Source of the DNA: Halomonas urumqiensis
GTDB lineage: Bacteria > Pseudomonadota > Gammaproteobacteria > Pseudomonadales > Halomonadaceae
Reading direction: 5' to 3'
Assembly: GCF_003028575.1 (NCBI RefSeq)
Contig: NZ_PYUD01000001.1
Location: forward strand, 682,001-746,000
DNA: 64,000 bases
A model generated the notes under the pieces. It saw nothing but the letters and a program-made list of their open reading frames with translations. It ran no database searches and had not been told where the DNA came from. Of the stretch, positions 18,601 through 26,157 are shown piece after piece (the first letter of the stretch is position 1; the number at the start of each line of letters is the position of its first letter). Both the position numbers and the translations under genes were made by a program.

Positions 18601-20354
18601 TCGGTCTCGGCCGGCTTGGCGAACGCATCAGCGAACTGGTCGAAGGCATTCGCGGGCGCATCAATAACGCGCTTGACTGGATCATCGAAACCGCGCTGCG
18701 CGTGGGGCGGGGCTTTATCGACATGCTGCGCTCCGGGGTCGCACTGGTGCGCAACTGGTGGGAGCAGCGCAAGGCGTTCCAGGATGAGGCCGGCGAAGCA
18801 CACGAATTGTACTTCGAAGGCGAGCGGGGCGAGCTGATCATCGCCAGCCATCCGCAGCCGATTGGCGCTTTCCTGAACCAGTTGCAGATCCCGGAAGCCG
18901 ACCCCCGGCACGCACAGAAGCAAGCCCACAAGACCGATGCCGAGCGGATCTATCGTGAGATCACCCAACTGCGTCAGTCCATGGGCACCCGCGAACGGGC
19001 CGGCGACGACATCAGCGACCAACGGCAAGAACTCAACACCCTGTTCGATCGACTGGCCGTGCACCTCACGCCCTTGATGGTCGGCAGCGAGGAGACCGCC
19101 GGGGGGCGTGTTCCGACGCCGCTGACGCTGCAGGCGCTCGGGGGTGAGCCGGTCGCGGTGCCGCGTTCGAGCGAAGAGGAGCAGGTGGATTTAAATGCAG
19201 GCCGGCAACTGGTGATGCTGGTTCAGGAACAGGTGGAAGACACGGATGCCATGGCGGCGTATTTCGAACGCATCCAACGTCGTCTGGCGCTCGACGAGGT
19301 CAGTTTCGTCGAACACAACGAGCGCATCGAAGTCCGCCTGCGGGCCGGTAACGAATTGCGGGTATCGGTCGCTGAAAACCTGAAAGGCGATACGCCAGGC
19401 CTGAACCTTACCAACGAGATCAACTACCGGACCGGCTCGGCCGCCGGAGATTCGGTAGGCGTCAAGATGGAGGCGCAAAGCCTCGGCCCTTCTCACGCCC
19501 AGGGCTCGGGGCCCAGCGACAGCGCGCTGTCCGGTGTGATGGGCAATCTGGTCACCGAAAAGAAAAACGTCAACCCATCCAAATACATCAAGGGCCACCT
19601 GCTGAACGACAACATTGGTGGGCCCGGATCAAAGGAAAACCTCTACCCGATCACCGCCGAAGCCAACCGTTCGCATGAAACCAACGTCGAAAGCATCGTC
19701 AAGCGCTGGGTCAACATCGATCATTATTGGGTCTACTACCGCGTTGAGGTAAAAAACCCCAGTGAACATATCGCACACCCGGGGCAGAAAGACCCGGATA
19801 ACTGGATCAACGCGCAATTCCAGTGCGAGGCCTACATCAAGAAGACCGATGGCGGCCAGGCCAATGCCTTCACCGAGACCATTGTCTCCCACTATGAAAA
19901 AGCCCCCGATGAGGATCACCGTAACCCCAATGCATTGAGCCCGGAGGAGCGAGAGGCGAGGGCGGATACGCAAGGCCTGAACGACGAAGACGTCGTTGGC
20001 GGTGGCCATTACGAGGGCGACGTGCTGGAGTCCAGCCGCACCTCATCCAGAACGTACCAATTGGATGGCGCGCTGAAACAGGCACTGGATGGCGTGGCAA
20101 GCGAAGACCGCACAGAAGCGGACATCCAGAGCGCTGTCGACACCTACAACGACAACGACAACGACAGCGACAGCGGCAATCAGGCACTGGCCCTGGGGCC
20201 GGCCCGAATCGCGACCTTGCTGACCGCCTACCAACGCTACAACGAGGGTAACCTGGACGGACTGAGCCAGTCCGAGAAAGCCTCGCTCACCTACATCAAC
20301 GAACGCGCCCCACAGGTTCGGGCTGTACTGCAGGGCGCCGTGGAGGCGGTGTAA
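15639..20354 (+). CDS. Giant DUF4157 effector with tape-measure-like middle and C-terminal endonuclease domain
   Basis: A 1571-residue protein. DUF4157 lies at about residues 150-212 with HELTH at H205-H209. Residues about 250-1080 are almost all amphipathic or hydrophobic helices with recurring Trp-containing units ('DAWDGITDFF', 'DTWDYIKGLG', 'NAWDWIKDKLG'), like phage tape-measure proteins or pore-formers. Residues about 1290-1410 contain 'KYIKGHLLNDNIGGPGSKEN' followed by LYPI, the core of DNA/RNA non-specific endonucleases, whose His is catalytic in the family; here it is H1320. The last 150 residues are charged and low in complexity. It is the last gene of the CIS strand and no immunity gene follows. 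It is probably a nuclease toxin delivered by the particle; delivery and target are inferred. Confidence 0.75.
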   Translation: MPARTHQQVVTNKAPATKRHRHRHGRTQDRQVRWILDGQSHASPRASIASITAPKVGAANSQYEHEAQHLAQQLQPATTPPEPGSVTPAQPANDATNPPAHEPVNCDSELGDNASEAREALLAGGLWQKVRSLLTGGKPLPERTILRFEDSLGHDFRAARIHTGPGALELTRRLGARAITYGNHILFNEGAYRPDTTSGQHLLAHELTHVAQQGGAPRLSYADSGGSLLPARPQLLRPQLQGDWDLGVGDALSRAGGALVDAGGDALDYAGDRARDVVAAGADAIWAVIRRVAPDAFMDLVDDIREKGFFGYLKDKIADVTGSILEGLGDKSPVLSQLVTRFSGFATTMVEITQGLAQGNCEPLFAALRQLKDMVASLAQDAWDGITDFFTPIGDFFADVWDRFGAPVLDWLKDVAADTWDYIKGLGQQIWDWTRPVVDAIRSMVGNAWDWIKDKLGMGGSGNSEGGLIDWVKDKAASAWSAIKTELQPVIQPIQEVVDKVKEVLPLEAITNFRETVNGWLQEVASTAQAMDQGEGGDVAENQASLRDRILPAILNRIQAFQGTLATTGLWVAGKIGGIVEKGQAFLTRLSTAPIISGMRSAFDWLSNALGNVKTWAEDTVKRLFAAIGNGLVKLSAFIEPVLNALNRIVGVLGNLLKRLPDFLLGPIWWVLPACIKNPIKTFFLEQILSRIPLFQQLTAAGDIWASLQAMALRVLEQIFVDGNLMGALWTFFRRMLDLIGIPAQLVVRIVANAAQAFSDILMDPIGFLGNMLRAMKEGASQFFGNIFSHLFGGISGWLFGQVEEAGLTPPDITSFRSILNFVFQLLGLTMENLWNRLAEHVGRPVVERIRGAIDMMQGAWEWISVAVNEGLTGLWNMIRERISDLWNTVLGAVVTWVNTAIISTASRWLLSLLDVSGITPVINALIAIYRAIESFAQYMAEMLEIVASVTLGIADLAKGKLVTAVDFLVGALSNSIPIVVGFLANQFGLGRLGERISELVEGIRGRINNALDWIIETALRVGRGFIDMLRSGVALVRNWWEQRKAFQDEAGEAHELYFEGERGELIIASHPQPIGAFLNQLQIPEADPRHAQKQAHKTDAERIYREITQLRQSMGTRERAGDDISDQRQELNTLFDRLAVHLTPLMVGSEETAGGRVPTPLTLQALGGEPVAVPRSSEEEQVDLNAGRQLVMLVQEQVEDTDAMAAYFERIQRRLALDEVSFVEHNERIEVRLRAGNELRVSVAENLKGDTPGLNLTNEINYRTGSAAGDSVGVKMEAQSLGPSHAQGSGPSDSALSGVMGNLVTEKKNVNPSKYIKGHLLNDNIGGPGSKENLYPITAEANRSHETNVESIVKRWVNIDHYWVYYRVEVKNPSEHIAHPGQKDPDNWINAQFQCEAYIKKTDGGQANAFTETIVSHYEKAPDEDHRNPNALSPEEREARADTQGLNDEDVVGGGHYEGDVLESSRTSSRTYQLDGALKQALDGVASEDRTEADIQSAVDTYNDNDNDSDSGNQALALGPARIATLLTAYQRYNEGNLDGLSQSEKASLTYINERAPQVRAVLQGAVEAV

Positions 20355-20382
20355 CGCCAGCATGCCCCTCTATTGGTGCCTG

Positions 20383-20700
20383 TCATGGCGTTGGCGCCGA
20401 AAGCGCCGCGAGAAAGTGGCTCAGGCTGTGGCCATCGGAGAGGTCCCCGTAGAGCACTTGGCGCTTACCCGAGGCATCGATGATCATCAGCGCGGGAGTA
20501 GCGAAGATGCCGAAATCGATGGCCTCCTGGGGGGCACTCAGCAAATCGATCTCTCGGGCCGGGGCGAGATCAGCGCCGCTAGCCGCGAGGGCGGTCTTCA
20601 GGTGTTGCTGGGCCCGACGTGAACGCGGCGCCTCGCCGGTGATGAAGAGGATAAGCGTGGCGTCATGCGAATGGTGGTGGTCGGCGAGTGCACGGTTCAC
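20383..20700 (-). CDS. kaiB: KaiB-domain protein
   Basis: A 105-residue thioredoxin-like KaiB homologue: 'LILFITGEAPRSRRAQQHLK' at the N-terminus, 'EIDLLSAPQEAIDFGIFATP' with the conserved ATP before the cis-Pro region, and 'VLYGDLSDG' corresponding to the conserved GDLSD. In cyanobacteria KaiB binds phosphorylated KaiC on its CI ring. No KaiA gene is present here, as is usual outside cyanobacteria. The GTG start overlaps the kaiC stop (GTGA), so the pair is translationally coupled. It ends 28 bp from the convergent CIS effector gene with no clear terminator between them. Confidence 0.88.
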   Translation of the reverse strand: MNRALADHHHSHDATLILFITGEAPRSRRAQQHLKTALAASGADLAPAREIDLLSAPQEAIDFGIFATPALMIIDASGKRQVLYGDLSDGHSLSHFLAALSAPTP

Positions 20701-22418
20701 TGGTCGTTCCCTCCCTGGTCGGCGCTCCGGCGTCGCAGAATGCTGTCCTGATGCTGGCTCGCGCCGCGATCGGTCTGCGCCTGGTCCTGATGCTCGGCCA
20801 CCAGCTCTTCCTGCAGGCGTTCCAGCTCGGCCTGGCCCTGCTGGATGAGGGCGCGCGTGCTTTCGATCTCCACTTCCAGCCGTTGTTGCTGGCGTAGGCG
20901 CTCCTTGACCTGGCGCTGGCGCAGGGCCGCTTCCTCGCTCTCCTTCTGGGCACGCGCGGTGCCCATCAAGACCTCGCTGCCGTAGGGGTAGACGTCGGCG
21001 AGATCGACCCCCTGGGGGGAGAGGGTCATCTCGCGGACCTGGTTGGAGTGAGCCGTGCCCCTCGACTTGACCACCGACAGCGAACGGTTTCGCTCGCCGC
21101 CGTTGACCTGGTAGCGCAGCACGATCCAGGTATCCGCGAGGGTCGAGGCATGGCTCAGGGTAGACTCGCCGAAGGGATCATCGGCCTCGGAGAGCGAAGT
21201 GAGCATGGTGGTAATGCCGCGGGTACGTGTCACGGCGAGCAGACGCTCCAGGGCAAGGAAAGCGCTTTCGGTGCCGGTGGACTTGAGCAGGGCCGAGGCC
21301 GGGTCGATGACCAGGCAATCCGGCGAGAAATCATCGAGCAGCGCCAGCACCGCCATGTAATGCTCTTCCACCAGGCTATCCCAGCTTGCCCGGGCGACGA
21401 CCCGCAGGTGACCGCTGTCGATAGGCGACTGCAGGTCGATGCCCAGGGTCGAGACATTGCGCACGATCTGGCGGGCGAATTCGTCGAAGCTGACCAGTAA
21501 TGCCCGCTCGCCTCGCTTGGCGGCCGCCGCGACGAAGGCGGCGCCCAGTGTCGTCTTGGACGTCCCGGGCTGGCCGGAGACAAGGGTGACCGAACCACGG
21601 TAGACGCCGCCCTCGAGAATCCTGTCGAGGCGCTCGATGCCGGTGCTGATGCGTTGGCCGGCGGCAGGTACCGCGTCGGCCACGAAGGGCACGGCATAGG
21701 GGAGCTGGATGCCGGCATCGTCGATCAGCATGGCAAGTTCATTGGGGTTGTGGGGAGTGCCCCGATACTTGGCGATGCGGAAGCGTCGGTTGAGGCGCTT
21801 GTCCACCAGCGTGCTCGACAGCACCAGGATGGTGTTCAGCATGAACTCGATGCCGGTGAGGTGATTCGGCTGGAGGGCACTGTCATTGCCCGTATGCTTG
21901 CCAGTCAGCAGCAGGGAATAGCCCCGTTCGATGCTCCAGTCATTGAGTTGGGTGATCTGGTCGATGGCTATCTGGTTGTCGGGTTGGCGACGCAGCAACT
22001 GGTCGATGCCGTCGAGAATGATCCAGGTACCTTCCACGCGTCCGATACACAGGTCGAGCACGGCGAGCAGCCCGTCGATATCGAATGCCCCGGAGAAGTC
22101 GGCTCCCTTCATCGATTGGCCGTCGATGATCTCGCAGCGTGGCGATTCGCGCAGTTGCGGCCCCCAGTGGAAAGCATCGGCATTGCGAAGGATCTGCTCG
22201 CGAGACTCCTCGAAACTCATGAAGACCCCCCCTTCGCCACAGGCCAGGGCACTTGCCAGGATCTGCAAGCCGATGATGGTCTTGCCGCATCCTGGCTCGC
22301 CGACCACCATGGTGGCCCCGCCGGCCGGCAGCCCGCCATGGGTGACCGCATCCAGGTGGGGAATGCCGGTGGCTCGCTTGACCAGTCCGTGCTCCGCTGT
22401 CGTGTCGGTGTCGTTCAT
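20697..22418 (-). CDS. kaiC: KaiC-family double RecA-like ATPase/kinase
   Basis: 573 residues with two RecA-like domains. CI has Walker A GEPGCGKT (40-47) and the catalytic pair E70-E71. CII has GQPGTSKT (282-289, the usual KaiC form) and D312-E313 where cyanobacterial KaiC has two Glu. The autophosphorylation site is kept: 'HASTLADT' places S425-T426 at the S431-T432 positions of the cyanobacterial protein. After CII comes a long Gln/Glu/Arg-rich coiled coil (about 495-560). The family forms hexamers that act as phosphorylation switches or timers. ATG 22418 has GGAG upstream. It lies between the GGDEF/EAL gene (44 bp) and kaiB (overlap), suggesting it relays or times the output of that sensor. 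Confidence 0.88.
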   Translation of the reverse strand: MNDTDTTAEHGLVKRATGIPHLDAVTHGGLPAGGATMVVGEPGCGKTIIGLQILASALACGEGGVFMSFEESREQILRNADAFHWGPQLRESPRCEIIDGQSMKGADFSGAFDIDGLLAVLDLCIGRVEGTWIILDGIDQLLRRQPDNQIAIDQITQLNDWSIERGYSLLLTGKHTGNDSALQPNHLTGIEFMLNTILVLSSTLVDKRLNRRFRIAKYRGTPHNPNELAMLIDDAGIQLPYAVPFVADAVPAAGQRISTGIERLDRILEGGVYRGSVTLVSGQPGTSKTTLGAAFVAAAAKRGERALLVSFDEFARQIVRNVSTLGIDLQSPIDSGHLRVVARASWDSLVEEHYMAVLALLDDFSPDCLVIDPASALLKSTGTESAFLALERLLAVTRTRGITTMLTSLSEADDPFGESTLSHASTLADTWIVLRYQVNGGERNRSLSVVKSRGTAHSNQVREMTLSPQGVDLADVYPYGSEVLMGTARAQKESEEAALRQRQVKERLRQQQRLEVEIESTRALIQQGQAELERLQEELVAEHQDQAQTDRGASQHQDSILRRRSADQGGNDQ

Positions 22419-22461
22419 CGAGTCTCCAGGCGGCCAATCGCTAATCGTCGGGAATCATGGG

Positions 22462-24966
22462 TCATCTCGTGTCATCCTTGGCCGCCCCGAGGGGGCGTGG
22501 CGTCAGGGGCAGGCGGGAGTGCTTCTCCAGCAGCCAGCGGAAATCCTCCACTTCCAGCGGCATGCTGTAATAGTAACCCTGGCCGATGTGGCATCCCAAC
22601 TCGAGCAGGGCATCGCGCACGGCGGTATTCTCGACCCCTTCCGCCACGGTGTCGGCCCCGAGCACCTGGCTAATGCCCAGGATCATGGACACGATGTTGC
22701 GATTGAGCGGGTCGTCGAGAATTCGCCTCACGAACCCCATGTCGATCTTGATCTCGTCGAAGGGGTATTGCTGAAGGTAAAGCAGCGACGAGTAGCCCGT
22801 GCCGAAGTCATCCAGCGAGAGCCTGACCCCCAGCGCATGCAGGTCATTGATCTGCCGGCGCAGCAGTTCGGATTCATCGCTGAATACACTTTCGGTGATC
22901 TCGAGGGTCAGCGCCGCCGGGTCAATGGCATGGGTCTCGAGGGCATCGCGTACCTTGTGGGTGAAGTCGCCCAGGCGGAACTGGTCCACCGAAACGTTGA
23001 CCGAGACCTGGACCAGGTCGAGGCCCGCATCCTGCCACTGGCGCAGATGGCGACAAGCCTGGAACAGCACCCAGTCGCCGATCGGGCCGATCAACTGGCT
23101 CTGTTCGGCGACCGAAATGAACTGGCCGGGCATCAGCATGCCACGCACCGGGTGCAACCAGCGGATCAGCGCCTCACAGCCCTTCACCGTGCCGGTGGCC
23201 AGGTCGACCTTGGGCTGGTAGTGAAGCTCGAACTGGTCATTCTCCAGGGCCCGTCGAAGGTCGCGGGTCAAGTCGAGGCGCTCTTGTGCAACCCGATCCA
23301 TCTCTCGGTTGTAGCGATAAAAGGTCTTGATGTCGCGTTGGCGGATCTCGTGCAGGGCGATTTCCACCTCGTGCAGCAGGGTTTCGGCGCCGCGCTCGTC
23401 CTCGCCGAGCAGGGTGTAGCTGCCACGGGCCGAAATCTCGATGACGATGTCCTTGAGGTACACCGGCCGTTGGAAGATGTCGGCCAGTGCGTCGAGGCGC
23501 TCGAGGGGGCGGGAAGTGGCGTCATCGGGCAGGAAAACAATGAACTGGTCGCCACTGATCCGCCCGATCAGGGTGTTGTCGCAGAAATGCGTTTCAAGGC
23601 GCCGCGCCATTTCGATCAGCAGGCGATCCCCGATATCGTAGCCGTGGGCATCGTTGACATTGCGCATCTCCCTGATATCCAGCAGGGCGATGATGGCCTG
23701 CGGATGCCAGCCGTGGCGGTCGAGGTGACGCGTGAAGGCCCCGATGAATCCCAGTCGATTGGCCAGACCCGTGAGCGGATCCTGATAGGCCTGCCGAGTG
23801 AGCTCGATTTCCGCCAGCTTGCGTTCGCTGATATCCACATGCATCACCACGGCACCCAGGAAGCCCTCGGTGTCATGGCCAGGCGCCAAGCGGGTGGCCA
23901 TCATGCGGAACCAGCGTTGCTGGTCCGGGGAATGGCAGGGGTACTCGATGGTACAGGCGTCCTGGTCGCCCGCCAGCACGGCCTCCAGCTCCTCGGCGGT
24001 CTCCAGCGCCTGCTCGCTGCAGTCGCCGGTAGCGTTACGGCAGATGGTCAGGTAGTTGCTGCCGATGCCTGCGCTGGTGTCCTTCCAGTCATTGAGGGTG
24101 GCGAAGTGCCGCCATTGATTGTTGACGTCGAGGATCTTGCCGTCGCCATCCAGCAGCGCAATATGGGCGGGGAGGGAGTCGATCAACGCTCGACGCGTGG
24201 CCAGGGCGCCGGAGAGGGTCTCCATCATGCTGTCCTGCTGGTCGAGCATCCGATTGAAGGCGCGGGAGAGTTCACCGAATTCATCGGTCCCCTGGAACGG
24301 CACCCGAACGCCATGTTCGCCGGCCTCCACGCGCCGGGAGGCATGGGTCAGGACCCGCAGGGGGCCATCGATGCGCCTGAAGATGACGCCGAAGGCGAGG
24401 ATGCACAGGGCGGCGAAGAGTGCCGCGGCCACCCCGAACCCCATGGAGAGCCTCTGGGTATCCTGGGCGATTCTCGCCTGGCGTTGATGCACCACCTCCT
24501 GGAGGGCCGTATCCAGGGCGATACCGAAGCCGGCGACCTGACTCATGATGATCTGGCTGCGCAGGGGGAGGGCCAGGGGACCGATGCTCTGGCGCTCATC
24601 CTGGGTGACGCCGGGGCGCTCGTCCTCAGGCACCTGGAAACGCGCCAGCTCCTCGACGATATAGTCGATATGGCGAATGGCCCGCTGGGCACCCGGGTGG
24701 TCCTCGACCAGAGGCGCCAGGCGGACCTGGATGGCGGCGGCGTCGTCCCGATAGGCCGTCCACAGTGCCGGGTCGGCACCCTGCAACAGCAGGTTGTCGC
24801 TGGCCACGGAAAAGTTGTCGATACGGCCTTGGAGCTGCAACAAGGAAGCGATCGCTGCTTGCCTGTCCTGCACCTGTGACAGGCTGTAGACACCGACCAG
24901 CCCGAGGGCGGCCAGGCCCAGCAAGCAGCTGGCGATGCTGATGAGTGAGAGGCGACGCAGTTTCAC
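22462..24966 (-). CDS. Membrane HAMP-PAS-GGDEF-EAL protein, probable c-di-GMP phosphodiesterase
   Basis: 834 residues: membrane segment about 9-30, a periplasmic helical region to about 165, second membrane segment about 170-190, HAMP about 190-245, PAS about 265-385 ending in 'VVMHVDISERKLAEIEL', GGDEF about 390-550 and EAL about 560-815. The GGDEF motif reads S471-G-D-Q-F475, so cyclase activity is unlikely. The EAL domain is intact: E598-A-L600 in 'CEALIRW', 'VSVNVS', 'EITES', 'DDFGTGYSSL' and 'AEGVE'. It should therefore hydrolyse c-di-GMP, possibly under GTP or PAS control. The GTG start overlaps the stop of the upstream binding protein gene (GTGA), hinting that the periplasmic part senses that protein's ligand. 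kaiC follows after 44 bp. Confidence 0.88.
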   Translation of the reverse strand: MKLRRLSLISIASCLLGLAALGLVGVYSLSQVQDRQAAIASLLQLQGRIDNFSVASDNLLLQGADPALWTAYRDDAAAIQVRLAPLVEDHPGAQRAIRHIDYIVEELARFQVPEDERPGVTQDERQSIGPLALPLRSQIIMSQVAGFGIALDTALQEVVHQRQARIAQDTQRLSMGFGVAAALFAALCILAFGVIFRRIDGPLRVLTHASRRVEAGEHGVRVPFQGTDEFGELSRAFNRMLDQQDSMMETLSGALATRRALIDSLPAHIALLDGDGKILDVNNQWRHFATLNDWKDTSAGIGSNYLTICRNATGDCSEQALETAEELEAVLAGDQDACTIEYPCHSPDQQRWFRMMATRLAPGHDTEGFLGAVVMHVDISERKLAEIELTRQAYQDPLTGLANRLGFIGAFTRHLDRHGWHPQAIIALLDIREMRNVNDAHGYDIGDRLLIEMARRLETHFCDNTLIGRISGDQFIVFLPDDATSRPLERLDALADIFQRPVYLKDIVIEISARGSYTLLGEDERGAETLLHEVEIALHEIRQRDIKTFYRYNREMDRVAQERLDLTRDLRRALENDQFELHYQPKVDLATGTVKGCEALIRWLHPVRGMLMPGQFISVAEQSQLIGPIGDWVLFQACRHLRQWQDAGLDLVQVSVNVSVDQFRLGDFTHKVRDALETHAIDPAALTLEITESVFSDESELLRRQINDLHALGVRLSLDDFGTGYSSLLYLQQYPFDEIKIDMGFVRRILDDPLNRNIVSMILGISQVLGADTVAEGVENTAVRDALLELGCHIGQGYYYSMPLEVEDFRWLLEKHSRLPLTPRPLGAAKDDTR

Positions 24967-26045
24967 GGCGAGGAGACCTCGGGAGGTGCGGCGCCCATCG
25001 GGAGACTGACGGCAGCGGGCAGCAGCGTTTGCAAGGGTCTGGCGTCAATCCAGGACAGGATGCCGGGTTGCGGCTCGGTGATGGGCTTGCCGGTGTCCTC
25101 GGCCCATTGCACCAGTTGCTGCAGGGACGCCAGCAATGACCAGTCCAGGCTGAGGCCGAAGAGGGGGAGATCATCATCATGCAGGGCGTGCAGGGTATCC
25201 AGCTCGATGGATTCGGCGTACGTCGCCAGGGCGCCCTTCGGGTCGGCGTCTATCGCATCGATGGCCTGCTGGTAGGCGGAAAGCAGGCGTTGGATCGTCT
25301 CGGGGCGCCGTTGCAGCACCCCGCGGCTGGCGACCAAAATCCAGTTCTCCGTGTAGATGTTGCTGCCGGGCAGAAAGGTCAATCCATCTTGCGGCAGCAT
25401 CGTTTCCACGCGCGATGTCCACGGCTCCCAGAGCACGGCCGCGTCGATATCTCCTTCGAGGAGCGCCTGCGGCAGGGAGGAGGCGGGCAGGTCGATGACC
25501 CGGACCTCCTCGGGATCGATCCGGTGGAGGGCGGTGAAGAGCCACCAGAGGAACTCGGCATTGGTACCGGCCATCAGGCCGACGCGCTTGTCGGCGAGGT
25601 CCGTGGGGGTGCGAATATCGTGACGGCGTAGCGCCACCACGTGGTTGAGACGACTGGAATACACCAGGCTGGCGATGACAAGGGGATCCTCTGCCCCGCC
25701 GGTATGGGGGGTCTCCAGCAGATCGAGCACCAGGGGTGTCGGCGCCATGAGGGCGATGTCCGTCTCACCGGCACGCAACGCCTGGATAGTCTGCTTGCCT
25801 GACTGGCGGCGTTCGAACACAACATCCAGGCCTTGGCGCTGAAAGCTGCCCTCATCCAAGGCGATCAGGGTCGGTAGATCACCGAGATAGGCGACACTGA
25901 ACAGGCGCACGGGGTCATGGGTACTGGCATGGGCGCACGACGCCCCGAGCGCCAGGGCAAGGCACATTCCTCCTGCGATCAGCGATTCTCGTGTCCAGCA
26001 CCATGCCGGACGGCATGATGGTTGAATCCGCATGCGCAGCAGCAT
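24963..26045 (-). CDS. Periplasmic substrate-binding protein, NMT1/SsuA-like
   Basis: 360 residues with an N-terminal export segment ('LIAGGMCLALALGASCAHA') and an SsuA/TauA/THI5-type fold: 'LFSVAYLGDLPTLIALDEGS', 'GLDVVFERRQSGKQTIQALRAGETDIALM', 'RVGLMAGTNAEFLWWLFTAL' and 'AAVLWEPWTSRVE'. Members bind sulfonates, nitrate, pyrimidine precursors or similar. No permease or ATPase is nearby; instead it begins an operon with the EAL sensor, so it may be a ligand receptor rather than a transporter part. The exact start is uncertain: ATG 26045 is the first, ATG 26033 is possible, and neither has a good ribosome site. Confidence 0.8.
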   Translation of the reverse strand: MLLRMRIQPSCRPAWCWTRESLIAGGMCLALALGASCAHASTHDPVRLFSVAYLGDLPTLIALDEGSFQRQGLDVVFERRQSGKQTIQALRAGETDIALMAPTPLVLDLLETPHTGGAEDPLVIASLVYSSRLNHVVALRRHDIRTPTDLADKRVGLMAGTNAEFLWWLFTALHRIDPEEVRVIDLPASSLPQALLEGDIDAAVLWEPWTSRVETMLPQDGLTFLPGSNIYTENWILVASRGVLQRRPETIQRLLSAYQQAIDAIDADPKGALATYAESIELDTLHALHDDDLPLFGLSLDWSLLASLQQLVQWAEDTGKPITEPQPGILSWIDARPLQTLLPAAVSLPMGAAPPEVSSP

Positions 26046-26157
26046 CCATGTTAGGGGTGTCGCTATCTATTGCCTGCAGTATGTGCCCTGGCGCGCAAGG
26101 GGATCAATAAGTGTTTGTCTTGCTTGCTGTCGCTGCCTTGTGCTGGTTTGCCGAGCG

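Noticed and set aside
1..20354. Reading the tail-like genes as a complete prophage
   Set aside because: No capsid, terminase, portal, integrase or lysis genes are seen. DUF6519 and DUF4157 genes mark an extracellular contractile injection system instead.
21931..24879. A 982-codon open frame on the plus strand opposite the GGDEF-EAL gene
   Set aside because: It is antisense to a gene with clear HAMP, PAS, GGDEF and EAL motifs. Its translation shows no domain and has the composition expected of a GC-rich shadow frame.
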